Of a DNA stretch of 41,773 nucleotides, positions 22,602-33,480 are shown one piece after another; the first letter of the stretch is position 1; each line of letters begins with the position of its first letter. The notes beneath the pieces were generated by a model that saw only the letters and a list, made by a program, of their open reading frames with translations, was not told where the DNA came from and made no database searches. A program made the translations under genes and the position numbers. The DNA is from Diplocarpon mali (Eukaryota; Ascomycota; Leotiomycetes; Helotiales; Drepanopezizaceae): NCBI GenBank assembly GCA_024741835.1, contig JAENRP010000367.1, positions 1-41,773 on the forward strand, in the 5' to 3' direction.

Positions 22602-22612
22602 GTACTAATAAC
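22602..22612 (-). other. Copia-A2 primer-binding site
   Basis: Plus strand GTACTAATAAC next to the 5' LTR, which is GTGCTAATAAC of Copia-A1 with one TG->TA change. It supports the tRNA-Ile(AAU) anticodon-arm match as an ancestral feature of the family. Confidence 0.6.
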
Positions 22613-22784
22613 TATTATGCTATATTTAGAGGTGGATTCTTAATAGTAGCAGAAGCTTATAAAATTCTACTCTAACTATATACCTAAGCTCCCTTTATAG
22701 AAGTGCTCCGTGGCCACTTCAGGGGTACATTACATAAGCCAGTCCTCAGAGGCCTCAGCGCCTGAGGCTCCTCATGGCGCAACA
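22613..22784 (-). repeat. Copia-A2 5' LTR (right end)
   Basis: 172 bp partner of 15587-15758. The outer end is GGCGCAACA followed by the TSD ATATT. The inner end TATTA adjoins the primer site. Confidence 0.93.
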
Positions 22785-23391
22785 ATATTCTATAAGGTGG
22801 ATTTTCAATTCGTCTTTATTAAGAAGAAACAACTTCTATACTTCGATCATAACTAAGGGGTCCGTTTAAGAGTATTAACTAACAATAGCTTTAAAGAGGC
22901 TGCTATAGTTCTTAAGATGAAAAGCTACCTTAAAAGGTACAGCAGTTCTACTTATATTAATCTATTAAGGTACTAAAGGTTACTTTAAAGCAAAGATTGA
23001 AAAGATAAAATCAAAGATTCAAGTCTTATTTTCCAAGGTATTCTTATCGTAAATAGCTATATAGTTATTATAAAGGGCTATAAAACTACCAGTTTTATAA
23101 GAATTGTTTAAAAGCATTTTAAGAAGATATCCCTATTTTATTATTACTATAATTGGATTACTATTATTAGTAATAGGTTGCAAGATCTCCTTTTGCTTTA
23201 ATTTTGCAATTATTCGAGCTAGTTGAGATTTTAAACCAAGTGCCTAAGAAATCTATCGACTTATCTTCTTCATAGATAGAGTAAGTTTCACATTCGACTA
23301 AAAGCTAATCTACCTATTAAGGCTTCCTAAAGTAGGTCCTTATCTGATTAATAGGATTTGATAATCTAAGACTTACTTTTTAATAAAATTA

Positions 23392-23414
23392 ACTCGCGGG
23401 CCAGGACCGCAAGT
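23392..23414. repeat. 23-bp palindrome, copy 7
   Basis: ACTCGCGGGCC, A, GGACCGCAAGT, one of the least mutated copies. In accessory gene 1 frame (minus) it encodes TCGPGPRV. Confidence 0.92.
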
Positions 23415-24777
23415 AATAATTGGATTTTCTTTATTAGTAATACTTATATCTTTCTTTATTAAAACGATTTAATTATAAAGACTAAGACTAATTAATTAAG
23501 GAGGTTCAAGGTAGGCCATAAGCTAATAGGCTCCTCTACTTTTCGCTATTATAACTAAGAGGTAAAGTCTATAATATATCTAAAGGACTTATTAAATAAG
23601 ACTGAACATTATATTATAAAGAAAATAAGAAGGTATAAAGGTTGCGTTATCCATAGGGCAGAAGTAATAAAGGTATATCTTTACTTCTTATCTTATAATA
23701 GAGAGGAATATACCTATAAAAGTACTATTATTAATAGTAAAATTGTCGGTTAGGAAGCGGCATTCGAAGGGTTTAGGCATTACAATTGACCCTTCTTCCT
23801 CTATTTCCTCTTACTATTCGTTACTTAATAATATTAAAAAGAAAGAATTATTCTATTCAATTAGCTCTAACGCCTTTAAGGCTTTAGGATCAGCCTTGAA
23901 TTTTATAGCACTTAAAGATGCCTTTATTATTAATAGGTTAGATTTGCGTATCTTTAAAGAGATAAAGAATTAATTATTAAAGTAGATTAGAAAAAGATTA
24001 ATATCTTCTGCTATATAGAGAAGTTTAAAGTATTTAATAGTTTTATTAATATCAAATCCTTTATAATTAAGATTATAATAAACCGAAAGAGAGCGAATAT
24101 AAAGGTCGCAAAGTCTTCTCCCTTCGATTCTTACGCTAAGAAGATACTATTAAAAGCGAGTTTTTATAGTAAAGGATACTTAAATATTATATTATTCTTT
24201 AAGCTTAAGGTTAAGAATAACCGATTAAGGCACGTTGCTATAATTATAAATATCCTAATTAATAGATTCCTCTTTGCGTTCTCTTTCTTATAAGATAAAA
24301 TAGTCTCGCTTAGCATTTAAAAGACTAAGTTCTTAACTTCTATAATTATTAAAGAATTGAATAATATCTATAAGGGCGAACTTATCTAAGATAAGCTATT
24401 GAATCTATCTAATAGCTCTCTTAATTATCTTTAAAGTAATAAGAATAGGGTCTTCCCTTATATTATCATTTTTAAAACAGTTATATATAAATATAAAGAA
24501 GTTAAGAACTAGCTCCTTTAAGTTATTAAAGAAGGAGTCTAATTAAGCGCGCAATCCTTTGGTTTTAAATTGCAAATTAGTTAAAGTGGCTATTAAATGA
24601 TCTATCCTTTTTAAAGGTTAAGCTAAAATAGGTTATTTAGCTAAAGGAGAGTCCTTTAAAGATTCTGAAAATTCTAAAGAGGCTATATTAAGCGTTTAGG
24701 CAGTTTGTTTAGCAGCGGTTTCTAAAATCATTTTAGCAAAAGGTAAGTTAGGTCCAGTTTTAAAATTCTCATTTCTA

Positions 24778-24800
24778 ACTCTTAGTCTAAGACTATAAGT
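24778..24800. repeat. 23-bp palindrome, copy 8
   Basis: ACTCTTAGTCT, A, AGACTATAAGT. In accessory gene 1 frame it encodes TYSLRLRV. Confidence 0.88.
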
Positions 24801-25646
24801 TAAATTATATAGTTTAGCACTTATTATATCTTTAAGCTAAGAGGCGAATTTTAAAGCAGGCTTAATTATAAATAACCAATTCTCTTTTTTATTATTAAAG
24901 AAATCTTATTTAAACTTTAATATAAGAGTCCAGTTTTCTTTTAAAATAAGTAAGCTATAAGTAAAAGCGCAAAGCCTTAGTATATTAATAATAGTACTAT
25001 TAAGTAAGGTAATATCTATAGCTTCATTTGATCTTTTTATAACTCTATCAGCTATTATAAGTACTATATTAGATAGGCCTATAAATCTGCGATTGCAAAT
25101 TCGATTGCCTTAGAATTTTACTACTCTTTCTTAAATAATAAAGAAATTGAGAATCTAAATAGCTTTAGCTATAAGAGTATTTTCCTTAAGAATTTTTAAT
25201 AATACTTACCTTCTATTATTAAAATCAATATTTATTAAGAAATGTAAACGAAATAAAAGTCCTCTTTTATTAGTAGCTAAATTAGCTAGTTATTAAATAG
25301 ATTCTTCCCTTTTATCTTAATCCATTTTAAAAGTATTAGCTAAGGTTATATATTAATCTGCGTTAGCTAAGAATTCCTCTTTAGAGATTCCTTTCAATCT
25401 TAATTCTTTAATTAAGAAGTTATCAAATTAGAGAATTCCAAAGGCTACTTAGGTTGAAAAGTTGCTAATAGTATTCGCATAAGCTAAAAGGAGTTTTTAT
25501 TACTCTATATCTCCTAAGGCTACGTAAGTCGATTTAAAGCTCTTTAATAATGCAATAGCTCTACTATCTTAAGAGAAGTTTATAACTAGTGCTTATTTAT
25601 CCTCTATTATAGTAAATAAAACTATTTATAAGTTCTTTAAAGGCAT

Positions 25647-25919
25647 ATTGCTTATAAAAGATAGGAAGTATAAATAAGAGAGTTTAATAGGATATAAGAA
25701 TTAAAAGGGCATATAAGCTATAATAGGTTTACTATATATATATTAAGGAAATTGGACTTTTTATTCATTATTTAAAGAAAGTAATAGGAATATTATAATT
25801 AAAGGCTAATATTAAGAATGTAAAATAAGTCAAAGTAAATAAGAATTTAAAATAATCTTAAAAGATCTATATCTTAAATAATAAAGGAGGCGACCTTACT
25901 AAAAATGTAAAAATAAGGA
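25647..25919 (-). other. Gypsy-D spacer between pol and accessory gene 1
   Basis: About 270 bp, AT-rich. No protein motif or clear signal was recognised. It separates the probable pol stop (TGA complement at 25920-25922) from the accessory gene 1 start, so that gene probably needs its own promoter or internal initiation. Confidence 0.5.
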
Positions 25920-26040
25920 TCAAAGGAAGGTAGGATAATTAATAGGCTAGAAAATCGTTTAGTATTCCCGTTTATATTCTTCGGATATTTTAAGAATAAT
26001 AACTTAAGGTTGCGATTAATTAGGTATTTTAATATTCTTT

Positions 26041-26063
26041 ACTTATAGGACCGGCTTATAAGT
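26041..26063. repeat. 23-bp palindrome, copy 9
   Basis: ACTTATAGGAC, C, GGCTTATAAGT. On the minus strand it encodes TYKPVL, TAA, V in the phase that leads to the pol stop. Confidence 0.88.
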
Positions 26064-27477
26064 TAAGTTGGAAAAATCTTAATCTTTATCTAAGGGTTTA
26101 AAATTGCTTATATTGCCGTCGGTTCCTATAGAAGATTTAAAGGTTATATTAATTTCTAATTTATCTTTTAAAAGGAATAAGGTCTAGTCGCATTAATAAA
26201 AGCGCTTTAGTCAGTTGGCTATAAAGATTCCTTTAATATTAATTCTATTAAGTTCCTAAAGAGAATAGTATCCCTTTTCTTTTTACTTAGATTTAACCTT
26301 AAATAGACTAAGCTATTAATAGTCAAGTTTAGTATCTATTAATATATTAATACTTCTTATAATATTATAAATTAAGATAAGATTATCTTTTCAAATAGGA
26401 TGCGTTTTAAATACTTTAAAAGCAGCCTATACTTCCTTAGCTTTTTCTTAATATTATTTCTTTTATAAAATAATTTCCTTTNTATATTTATATCTTAAAG
26501 CTTAAGTTATTAGCATCTTATTATAAGCAAATCGGAATAGTTTTAAATTTAACTATAGTCGAATAATCTTTAAATAGGCTATTAGGATTTAAAAGGGAGC
26601 TATACCTCTCTATTATAAATAAGGAAAAATAGTATAATTCCAGTTAGTTTATAAATTATTATTTAATAAGTAAAGAGTATTTTATAAAAGTATTTTATTT
26701 AATTTTTAAATCCTTTATAAGTAACTTTAAATAGCCTATTAAGAATATTATAATATCCTTACTCTACTATTCTATTAGCTTTTAAATTATATATTAAGAT
26801 TTAAACCTATTTAATATTATATTTTCGTAAAAAAGCTTTAACTACTCCTTTATTTTTAAGGCCTTTATTAATAGTTAATTTGCTAAAAAGTCTATAATAA
26901 TAGACTATATCTTCTTAAAGGAACTTTGCAATAGATTTAAAGTTAGCAGATCTTAAAGGTTATCCTTTAAGCTATCCTAATAGGTCTTCCTTTGCTAAAA
27001 CGAAATATATAATCCCATTTTCAATTATTAGTACTTATATAATATCGAGACTGATTTTATAGAAAAGGCCTAATAGCTAGGTTAAGAATAAAGGATTCTC
27101 TTTATAACTAGGTTTTTATTTCTAATAAAGGATGCAACTTTTTATAAAGGCTTTGCAGTCCTTAAAAGAACCCTTTTAAAAGAATTTCCTTAAGAGTCGG
27201 TGGTAGGTAGACTCAGTTCCTTAGTAGCCAGTTTTCTTATAAATATCCTAGATAGCCTTAGCCCTTAGTTTTTTATTATCTAAGTAAAGTTATATAAAGA
27301 ATGAGTTATCGCTCCTTTTAAATAATTGTCTTCCTTATATTAGATAAATTAGAGCTTTAGCTTTAAATTTCTAAAAATCCTTAAGAGTAATTATCTTTAA
27401 TTATTTAAGTGTAATTAAAAATTTCGCGATTTCTTTAGAATCACTTAAGTAGTTAGGTAATAAAATTCTCTTATTTA

Positions 27478-27500
27478 ACTTATAGGCTAGGACCGCGAGT
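27478..27500. repeat. 23-bp palindrome, copy 10
   Basis: ACTTATAGGCT, A, GGACCGCGAGT. On the minus strand it encodes TRGPSL, TAA, V, in the same phase as copy 9 but one base off the integrase core phase at 26929. Confidence 0.88.
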
Positions 27501-29444
27501 CGAGTCCCTTTAAGGTAATATATTAATAGATAATTAACTTTATTCTTTACCTACTTATTAATATCTATTTCGTCTTCTTTAATCAAATTAGAAGAATAAG
27601 GATAAGTTCTTCTTAAAAGGCTATTAGTAGTAGTATTTTTCATTTTTAGAATATATTTAACTTTAAAGTCTATTAATCTTATTTAAGCAATCTATTTTAT
27701 TAGTAAGGCTTTTAATAGGTCGCTTATAGCTCTATTTAATTATTCTACTAGCACTTTAGTATTAGTTTTAAAGATAAAGTAAGTGCTATAAAAGTCGCTT
27801 CTTATCTTTTTCATTACCTTTAAAGCGCCTTTGCATTCCTATTTAATAGTATTATACTTTATCTCTATAGGATTCTAAAGACCACTTTTAAAGCGAGCTA
27901 GATATCTTTTCTATTAGTTATTAGCTTATTAAAGGATAGTACCCCATTTGATTAAGCTAATATTAACTATTAGTATAATTAGCCTAGCATCGGCTCTATA
28001 GTCTATTTTAATCAAATATAGCGCCTTAAGCAACGCTTGCTTCAATTGTTTCATAGCATCTATTTAAGGTTCCTCTTATTAAAACTCAGCCCCTTTCCAA
28101 AATAAGGAGTAAATAGGTACTGCCTTTTTAGCAAAATCCTTAATCTAAATGCAATAGTATACTATAATACTAATAAATGCGCAAGCTTTTGCCATATTAT
28201 TATACTTCTTCTATTTATCGATTTTAAGTACTTTAGCCCTTTAAAGACTTTGGCTATTAGAATTAGTAATAAAACTAATAATTTCTATTAATAGAAGATA
28301 GTATTATAACTTTAAACCAATTATTACTCTTATCCTTTCGAATCGTATAAGTACTTAATTCAGGTTTTAAATATATTCTATTATAAATCGTTATATACTA
28401 AAGAGAACTTCTTTATAATTATAAAATAATCTTAATCCTTTTACTCTTATATTATTTATATAAGAGAGCGTAATATTAAGTATATAATCTATTAGTATCT
28501 TATAAATTACTTAAATAAGTTAAGCAATCGAATTTATAGCCCTTTAAAGTAATCTTATTATTTAAAGTAGCTTAAAAGGGGTTTAAATTACTATTATATC
28601 CCTTGATTTAATATTAAGAATAAATTAGTCGTATTTAAAGAAGAAGTTAATAAGAGAGCTGTAGGTTAATCCTACGAATTCATTTAAGAACTTATCCATA
28701 TTCAAAGGAATATTAGCGTCCTTAACAATTACTTAGTTTATTTCTACTACTATTATTATTAGTTTATAAGTTCCCTTCTCTTTCTTAGTAACTAGGAACC
28801 ATTTATTCCTATAAGGGCTATTATAGAATTCGAGAACGCCTTGCTTTAGCTTATCCTTTAATATTTCAATTACCTTTTCTTAAAGAGCTTTAGGAACTTT
28901 AAATATTTTCTCTTACTAGGCTTTATAAGGTATTATCTTAATCTTAATATAAGGTATAACCTCTTCTTAAATCTGGCCAAGTTCCGTTTAGTCAAAAGCT
29001 AAGGCATCCTTTCGATTTATTAAGGTTTTATAAAGTAGTTTATATTCTTACTTTATTAAGTTATCTTTAATTTTCAATATATTAAAACGTTCTTTTATTA
29101 GCTAATATCCAATAGGTTTATTAGAAAATCTACCTATAATAAACTTATCGAATTTGCCACCTAGCTTTAGAGGTTAAAGCTTTTCGTCTTATTTAAACCA
29201 ATTATCTAGTCCTTTAAGCTTTAAGCTATTAGAGATTCCCTAATCTACTAGTCGTACTTTATTAGCCTTACTTTTATATATAATTCGAATATTAGCTAAT
29301 ATTATACTTCTCTACTTCTTTCCTTTTTTATTAAATCTTATAAAATAGTCTGAATTTTCCTTTTTCAAAATAAATAAAAGATTTTCTAAATCGTTAATTT
29401 AAAGTGTATAAATAGAAATATTATTAGTAATTTTATTATTTTTC

Positions 29445-29467
29445 ACTCGCGGGTCCAGCCTATAAGT
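29445..29467. repeat. 23-bp palindrome, copy 11
   Basis: ACTCGCGGGTC, C, AGCCTATAAGT. On the minus strand it encodes TYRLDPRV in the same phase as the RT YVDD box. Confidence 0.9.
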
Positions 29468-29605
29468 GGTTTTTAAGTTTTTTAAAATAATTAGTAAATT
29501 GTCGAAATTTATAAAACGAACCTTCTTCTCTGCTTTATTTTTCTTTTTTCTTAATTATTAATTTAATAAAACGCTAATTATACTATTTTTAAAATTCCAG
29601 ATTTG

Positions 29606-29628
29606 ACTCTTAGTTTAAGACTATAAGT
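29606..29628. repeat. 23-bp palindrome, copy 12
   Basis: ACTCTTAGTTT, A, AGACTATAAGT. The dyad extends outward (ATTTG and CAAAT flanks). On the minus strand it encodes TYSLKLRV. It is offset from copy 11 across a T-rich stretch, consistent with an indel between them. Confidence 0.85.
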
Positions 29629-31521
29629 CAAATTGCTTTTATTTAAAATTGGTAAACTTACCTTTCTTTTATTATAACTCCTTACTAAGTGCCTTCTTTT
29701 ATTAGTATTAAGCTTAGCCCTTATACTAGTTAATTATTTTCTAAAACCTTATTTTAGAATTCGGCTATATTTCTTACGATAACTATTTATCCTTTTAAAG
29801 ATCGATCTGTATTTTAAAGACTAACTTTTATAAGACTATCTTTAGGATAGTTAAATATTAGCTAAGATTTTAAAATAAAGGGCATTTCTAAAAGAATATC
29901 ATTTAAAGAATTCTTTATTATTAGAAAGTTAGTATAATTAATAATCCCTTTAACTTTAACCTTTATATTTTTTACCTATTTATTAAAATTATATCTCAAT
30001 CTAAAGATAGTCGAATATATAAGAAGTCGATCGCTAACAATTGTTAATTAAGCTATTTCCGCCACTTTTCTAATTATTATATTAACTTTTAAACTATAAT
30101 TGATTAGAGCTTTTGCTTTAACTAATTCTTCTATTAAATAAATAATAATAGGGCTTTTTATTATAATTGCTAAATAATTTCAATTAACATTTTAAAATAT
30201 TAAGACTATTATTATAATATTATAATACCTTTAAGTTCCTTTGTCTTTTGCAATTTAAAGATATTTAATTAAGGCTAAGTGCTTTTTAAAGTTCTTTTAT
30301 ATTACAATTTCCATTTCCTTATTATTATTCAAATCTTTAAAGGCAATTAGGATATACTTTCCTAGTACTTTATTAAAGCATTTAATTAAACTAAATAGGT
30401 CTTTAAATATAAGGTTAATTTGCTAAGCTATAACATTCTCTATAGCTTTCTCTATTGCAATTGAATTAGTATATTTATTAACGAATTTTTCCTATTTTAA
30501 TATTTATCTCTTTTACTTAAAGTTAAGGGTTTACGCAATAACTTTAACTTCTTAATCTTTAAGCTTAAAGCTATCTTTATCTATTATATCTCTAATTAAT
30601 TTTTCTATTATATCAGCTTTATCCTTATCTATTGCAGTTTTAGACTATTAGGTATCTTTTAGCATTTGGACCTTATATTAAGATTCTTAAGTTATATATA
30701 TTGATTTCTAGACTTTAGCTAGTTTTATTAGTATTAAAGGAGTAGTAGATCTAAAAGGATAATAAGTATTCTAAGGGTTTCTAGATATAGAAGTAGTATT
30801 AATATTAGTAGATATATTATTATTAACCTACCTTAAAATAGAGATTCCTCTGACTTTAATAGCAGTCTAGTTCGAAGTTTGATTAGTAAGCACTCCCTTA
30901 GGTAGATTGCTAGCTAGACCTATATATATATAAGTTAGGACTTTAAAGTTGATTTCGATAATACGCTTCTATTCGGCCAAATCCTTGTCCTACTTTATAT
31001 TATATATCATTATTTGAATAGTCTATAGCTATAAACAATTCTAGTGTTTTTTAATAAGGATAGCGTTTAGCCTAGGATCTTTAATATAAAGCATCCTATA
31101 CTTATTAATATATATAACCCTAGTATTAATAAAACGATAGAAAAGAGGGCAATTATTATGATACTTATATAGAGCGCAATTAGGTTCTTTATTATTATAA
31201 AAGTTGCAAATTAATTATCTTCTATTACCGTTTCCTTAATAACCTATAGTATTAATATTAGTAGAATGCTAGTTACAATCAATTCTTCCTTCTTTAGCCA
31301 GCTATTGCGTTCTTATATTAGCTTATTATTCCAAATGATAAGAAGTAGGAGTCTAATAATAGGAACTACTAGGTTAGCTTATAGTAGCTGAGTTTTGCCT
31401 ATTATTAAATTAGAGAATATGCTATTTTTCTTATAAGAGATTATTAATCTTAGTTTTTAAGCTTTAGATTTAGAGTTTTATAAATTAGGTCTTAAGTTCT
31501 TTAATTCTAAGGTTAGATCTT

Positions 31522-31544
31522 ACTTTTAGGTTAGGACCGCAAGT
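31522..31544. repeat. 23-bp palindrome, copy 13
   Basis: ACTTTTAGGTT, A, GGACCGCAAGT. On the minus strand it encodes TCGPNLKV in the gag phase. Confidence 0.88.
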
Positions 31545-32460
31545 GAAAGGTATAACTACTAGGTTCTTCTTTACCTTTTTTATAACTTCTAAAGCCTTTA
31601 AGTATTCTTAGACCAGGCTCTTAAGGTCTTTAATATAAAAGGGAGTAAGGGCTTTTTCCTATTCTATAATATTAATAGTTCTCTTACTAAGATCTGATTT
31701 TAAAGCAAAGGCTGAGAATTCCTTAAATAAGGCGAAGATTATAAGGTCTTATTTATCGATCTTAAAATGCTTAATAATTTTATTTTAAAGGCTAGTAGGT
31801 AATTTAAGTAAGAAAAGGCGGCCTCTTTTAACTTCGCTAAGTATTTTTTAGCTAATTAAGGTATTTAATATATAAGTAAAAGTCCGATAGTAATTCTTAA
31901 GTTCCTTAGGAGTTTAAGTGATTAAAACAAATTCCTTTAAGAAAGCTAAAGTATTACAAATCTATTATCTATCAAATTCTTAGAATTCAGACTTAAGAGC
32001 CTTAATAAGGAGTTCTTATAAACTATGCGTTTTCTATTTAAAAAGGGATTTGATAATATCTTTACTTATATAGTTATAATAGTAAGAGAGCTAAGAAATT
32101 ATATCTACTTATAGAATACTAAAATTATAATAAGTTTCCTTATATTACTTAAGGAAATTAGTAATATTAGCTCTTATAAAGTAAAGAGCATTAGGAGAAT
32201 TAAGGAAGGGAAAGTGGCTAATAATAGCCTTAAATGCGGCTATTATCATTTTATATTAACCGTTTAGATTAATAGAATCTATAAGGGGCAAAGGAAAAGC
32301 TTTAATATTATATAATTAATTGCTAAGAGGAATACTTCGAAATTTAAAAGGGCTTAAAGAACGTTCGGAATCTGAATTAATCTTAAAGTAATTAAGATAG
32401 GTTTAAAAAGATTTAAATAAAGGGATAGTAAAAAGTTTAAAATTATTATTATTTTTAGTA

Positions 32461-33229
32461 TTTTTTAATATTAATATTTAAAAAGTAATTAGCGACTTTA
32501 AGTTATTTAAAGATATCTTTTTATCTTCCTACTTATAGGCTAAGCTTAAGAGTAGAATTCCGGATTCTATTAAAAGTTTAATCTAAGTTTATTAAAAGAT
32601 TTTAAATAGGTACTAAATAGCTAATAGGAGTATTGCAACTAATTGTAATAAGATAAGGTTTACTTAATTATAGACTAATTTCTAAGATAAGATTTATATT
32701 TAAGATTCTTTTTAACCTTTAAGCCAATTCCTATTAGTCTTTAGAATAAAGGGGTCTCTAAAGACAATTCTAAGGCAGTTTTTAGAGTTCTATTAAGCTA
32801 AGGTAGTTAAATTATCAGATTCGGATTTCTAAAGATTCTAAGGAAGCACTTTTAATTAGAGTTTGCGCTTAGTATTATTTAAGTACTTAAAACTACTACT
32901 ATTTAAGATTGCTATTATAAGGTTTGCTAAACTTTTTATACTAGGAAGCCGAAAATTCCGAAAATCTTAAAGTTAAAGAAGAAAAATAGGGGTTTTTAAA
33001 GTAAAGCTAAAAAGGGAAAATCTAAGGTTATTAATAGTTGCTAAATAAAAATCAATAGTTTTAAATAATTAGGCAATTAAGGATAAGGTTTTTAAAATTG
33101 ATTAAAATGCTATAAGTGTTTTAAAGATGTGTTTTTCAAAAGGCCAATCTCTTATCTATAAATTAAAAGATTAATAAGGTTATATAAGGATAGAAATCTT
33201 AAGAAATCGGTCCTTATATAAGTCACTAA
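32461..33229 (-). other. Gypsy-D leader region
   Basis: About 770 bp between the 5' LTR and the first clear gag sequence. Next to the LTR the element strand starts TTAGTGACTTATATAAGG, where a primer-binding site would lie. After reversing RIP it would contain TTGGTGACTT, but I cannot assign a tRNA. One palindrome lies at 32531-32553. The rest shows charged, repeat-poor AT-rich sequence; part of it could be the N-terminus of gag. Confidence 0.5.
32531..32553. repeat. 23-bp palindrome, copy 14
   Basis: ACTTATAGGCT, A, AGCTTAAGAGT. On the minus strand it encodes TLKLSL, TAA, V. It is not in the phase of the downstream gag segment at 32279, so it is either in the leader or separated by an indel. 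Confidence 0.82.
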
Positions 33230-33476
33230 TATAAAACTAAAGGGAGATAATACAAAAGTAGGCCTAAGGGAAGACCTAAAAATAAAAGGAGGAAGCATTA
33301 TAAGCGGGCTCTCTTAGATAAGATATTAGGAATAAGTCCTAAGTATGGGGTATATTCAGTACTATAGTAATACGCGCTTGTCTCTATATATAGAAGAGGC
33401 CCCTTTTATCCTCCTATCGGCCCTGTCCTATTATGTGACTTTTGTCACGTGATTCATCCATACCTAGGTCTCTACA
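33230..33476 (-). repeat. Gypsy-D 5' LTR (right end)
   Basis: 247 bp partner of 10495-10741. Its right third (about 33418-33476) is nearly free of RIP, keeping TGTGACTTTTGTCACGTGAT with an inverted pair GTGAC/GTCAC and the E-box-like CACGTG, all converted to TA-rich sequence in the other LTR. The TSD ACAA follows at 33477-33480. Confidence 0.92.
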
Positions 33477-33480
33477 ACAA

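Larger units (their letters stand above)
15587..22784 (-). mobile_element. Copia-A2: complete LTR retrotransposon inside Gypsy-D
   Basis: 7,198 bp, same family and orientation as Copia-A1, with 172-bp LTRs (15587-15758 and 22613-22784) and the perfect TSD ATATT (15582-15586 and 22785-22789). It interrupts accessory gene 1 of Gypsy-D. The two copies align along their whole length. The clear length difference is a 30-bp in-frame insertion in the Pro/Ala-rich part of the antisense block. It is RIPped independently of A1. Confidence 0.93.
22790..25646 (-). pseudogene. Gypsy-D accessory gene 1, 5' part (paralogue of accessory gene 2)
   Basis: ATG complement at 25644-25646 (MPLKNL), then a single phase to the Copia-A2 junction. 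Together with 15051-15586 it makes 1,131 codons. It is homologous and colinear with accessory gene 2: LRLKGISKEEFL here against LKTKGID.EKFL there (residues about 85-100), FLYNIMFSLI then LQIYYRLYLL near residue 671 against FLYNMTYSLI then LRMYYSLYLK near 700, and IALYNNYIAIYDKNTLENKT against a TISNNYIKVISNNTLKN segment. Predominantly helical, polar composition, with no recognised domain. Two palindromes (24778, 23392) lie in frame. Frame integrity over 3.4 kb shows it coded for protein until RIP. Plus-strand openness at 23743-23973 is a shadow of this gene. Confidence 0.75.
25920..32460 (-). pseudogene. Gypsy-D gag-pol (Ty3/Gypsy) relic
   Basis: Minus strand; the 5' edge is approximate. Gag: INSDSERSLSPF, then YFIRANITNFLKQYKETY (capsid), then a Cys/His-rich EPNCALYKYHNNCPLFYR segment near 31178. 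Protease: ALINYSLKVNIIIRKVAEIA (family ALIDSGSEVN motif, Asp lost) near 30000. RT: GVLEFYNSPYRNKWFLVTKK near 28850, and YINNIRVKG (YVDD box) near 28450, then EVLFSI..FIIEYI. Integrase: LAKEDLLG, AKFL.EDIVYYYRLF and NKGVVKAFLRKYNIK near 26810-26995. It would encode capsid, protease, RT/RNase H and integrase. Gag and protease share one phase, while RT/integrase is shifted, so at least one indel or frameshift lies near 29.5-29.9 kb in T-rich runs. A TGA at 25920-25922 ends pol. Confidence 0.88.
10495..33476 (-). mobile_element. Gypsy-D: giant LTR retrotransposon with two accessory genes
   Basis: 22,982 bp in the window, about 15.78 kb once the nested Copia-A2 and its extra TSD are removed. The 247-bp LTRs (10495-10741 and 33230-33476) start TATAAAAC (from TGTAAAAC) and end CTACA, flanked by ACAA (10491-10494, 33477-33480; a fifth matching T is possible). 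On the minus strand the order is 5' LTR (right), leader, gag-protease-RT-RNase H-integrase, accessory gene 1, accessory gene 2, 3' LTR (left). Ordinary Ty3/Gypsy elements are 5-8 kb. The extra length is almost entirely the two related accessory genes. It sits in Copia-C gag in the opposite orientation. It contains 14 of the 20 copies of the 23-bp palindrome. Confidence 0.88.

Noticed and set aside
23743..23973. Open frame on the plus strand, 76 codons
   Set aside because: Antisense to accessory gene 1, whose minus-strand phase is confirmed by palindrome-encoded peptides and by homology with accessory gene 2.
11085..25646. Accessory genes as retroviral-type envelope genes because of their position after pol
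   Set aside because: No signal peptide, membrane anchor, cleavage site or cysteine-rich ectodomain is visible, and there are two paralogous copies of helical, polar composition.
10986..32553. Palindromes as transcription terminator hairpins
   Set aside because: They lie inside reading frames, mostly in phase, rather than at gene ends.
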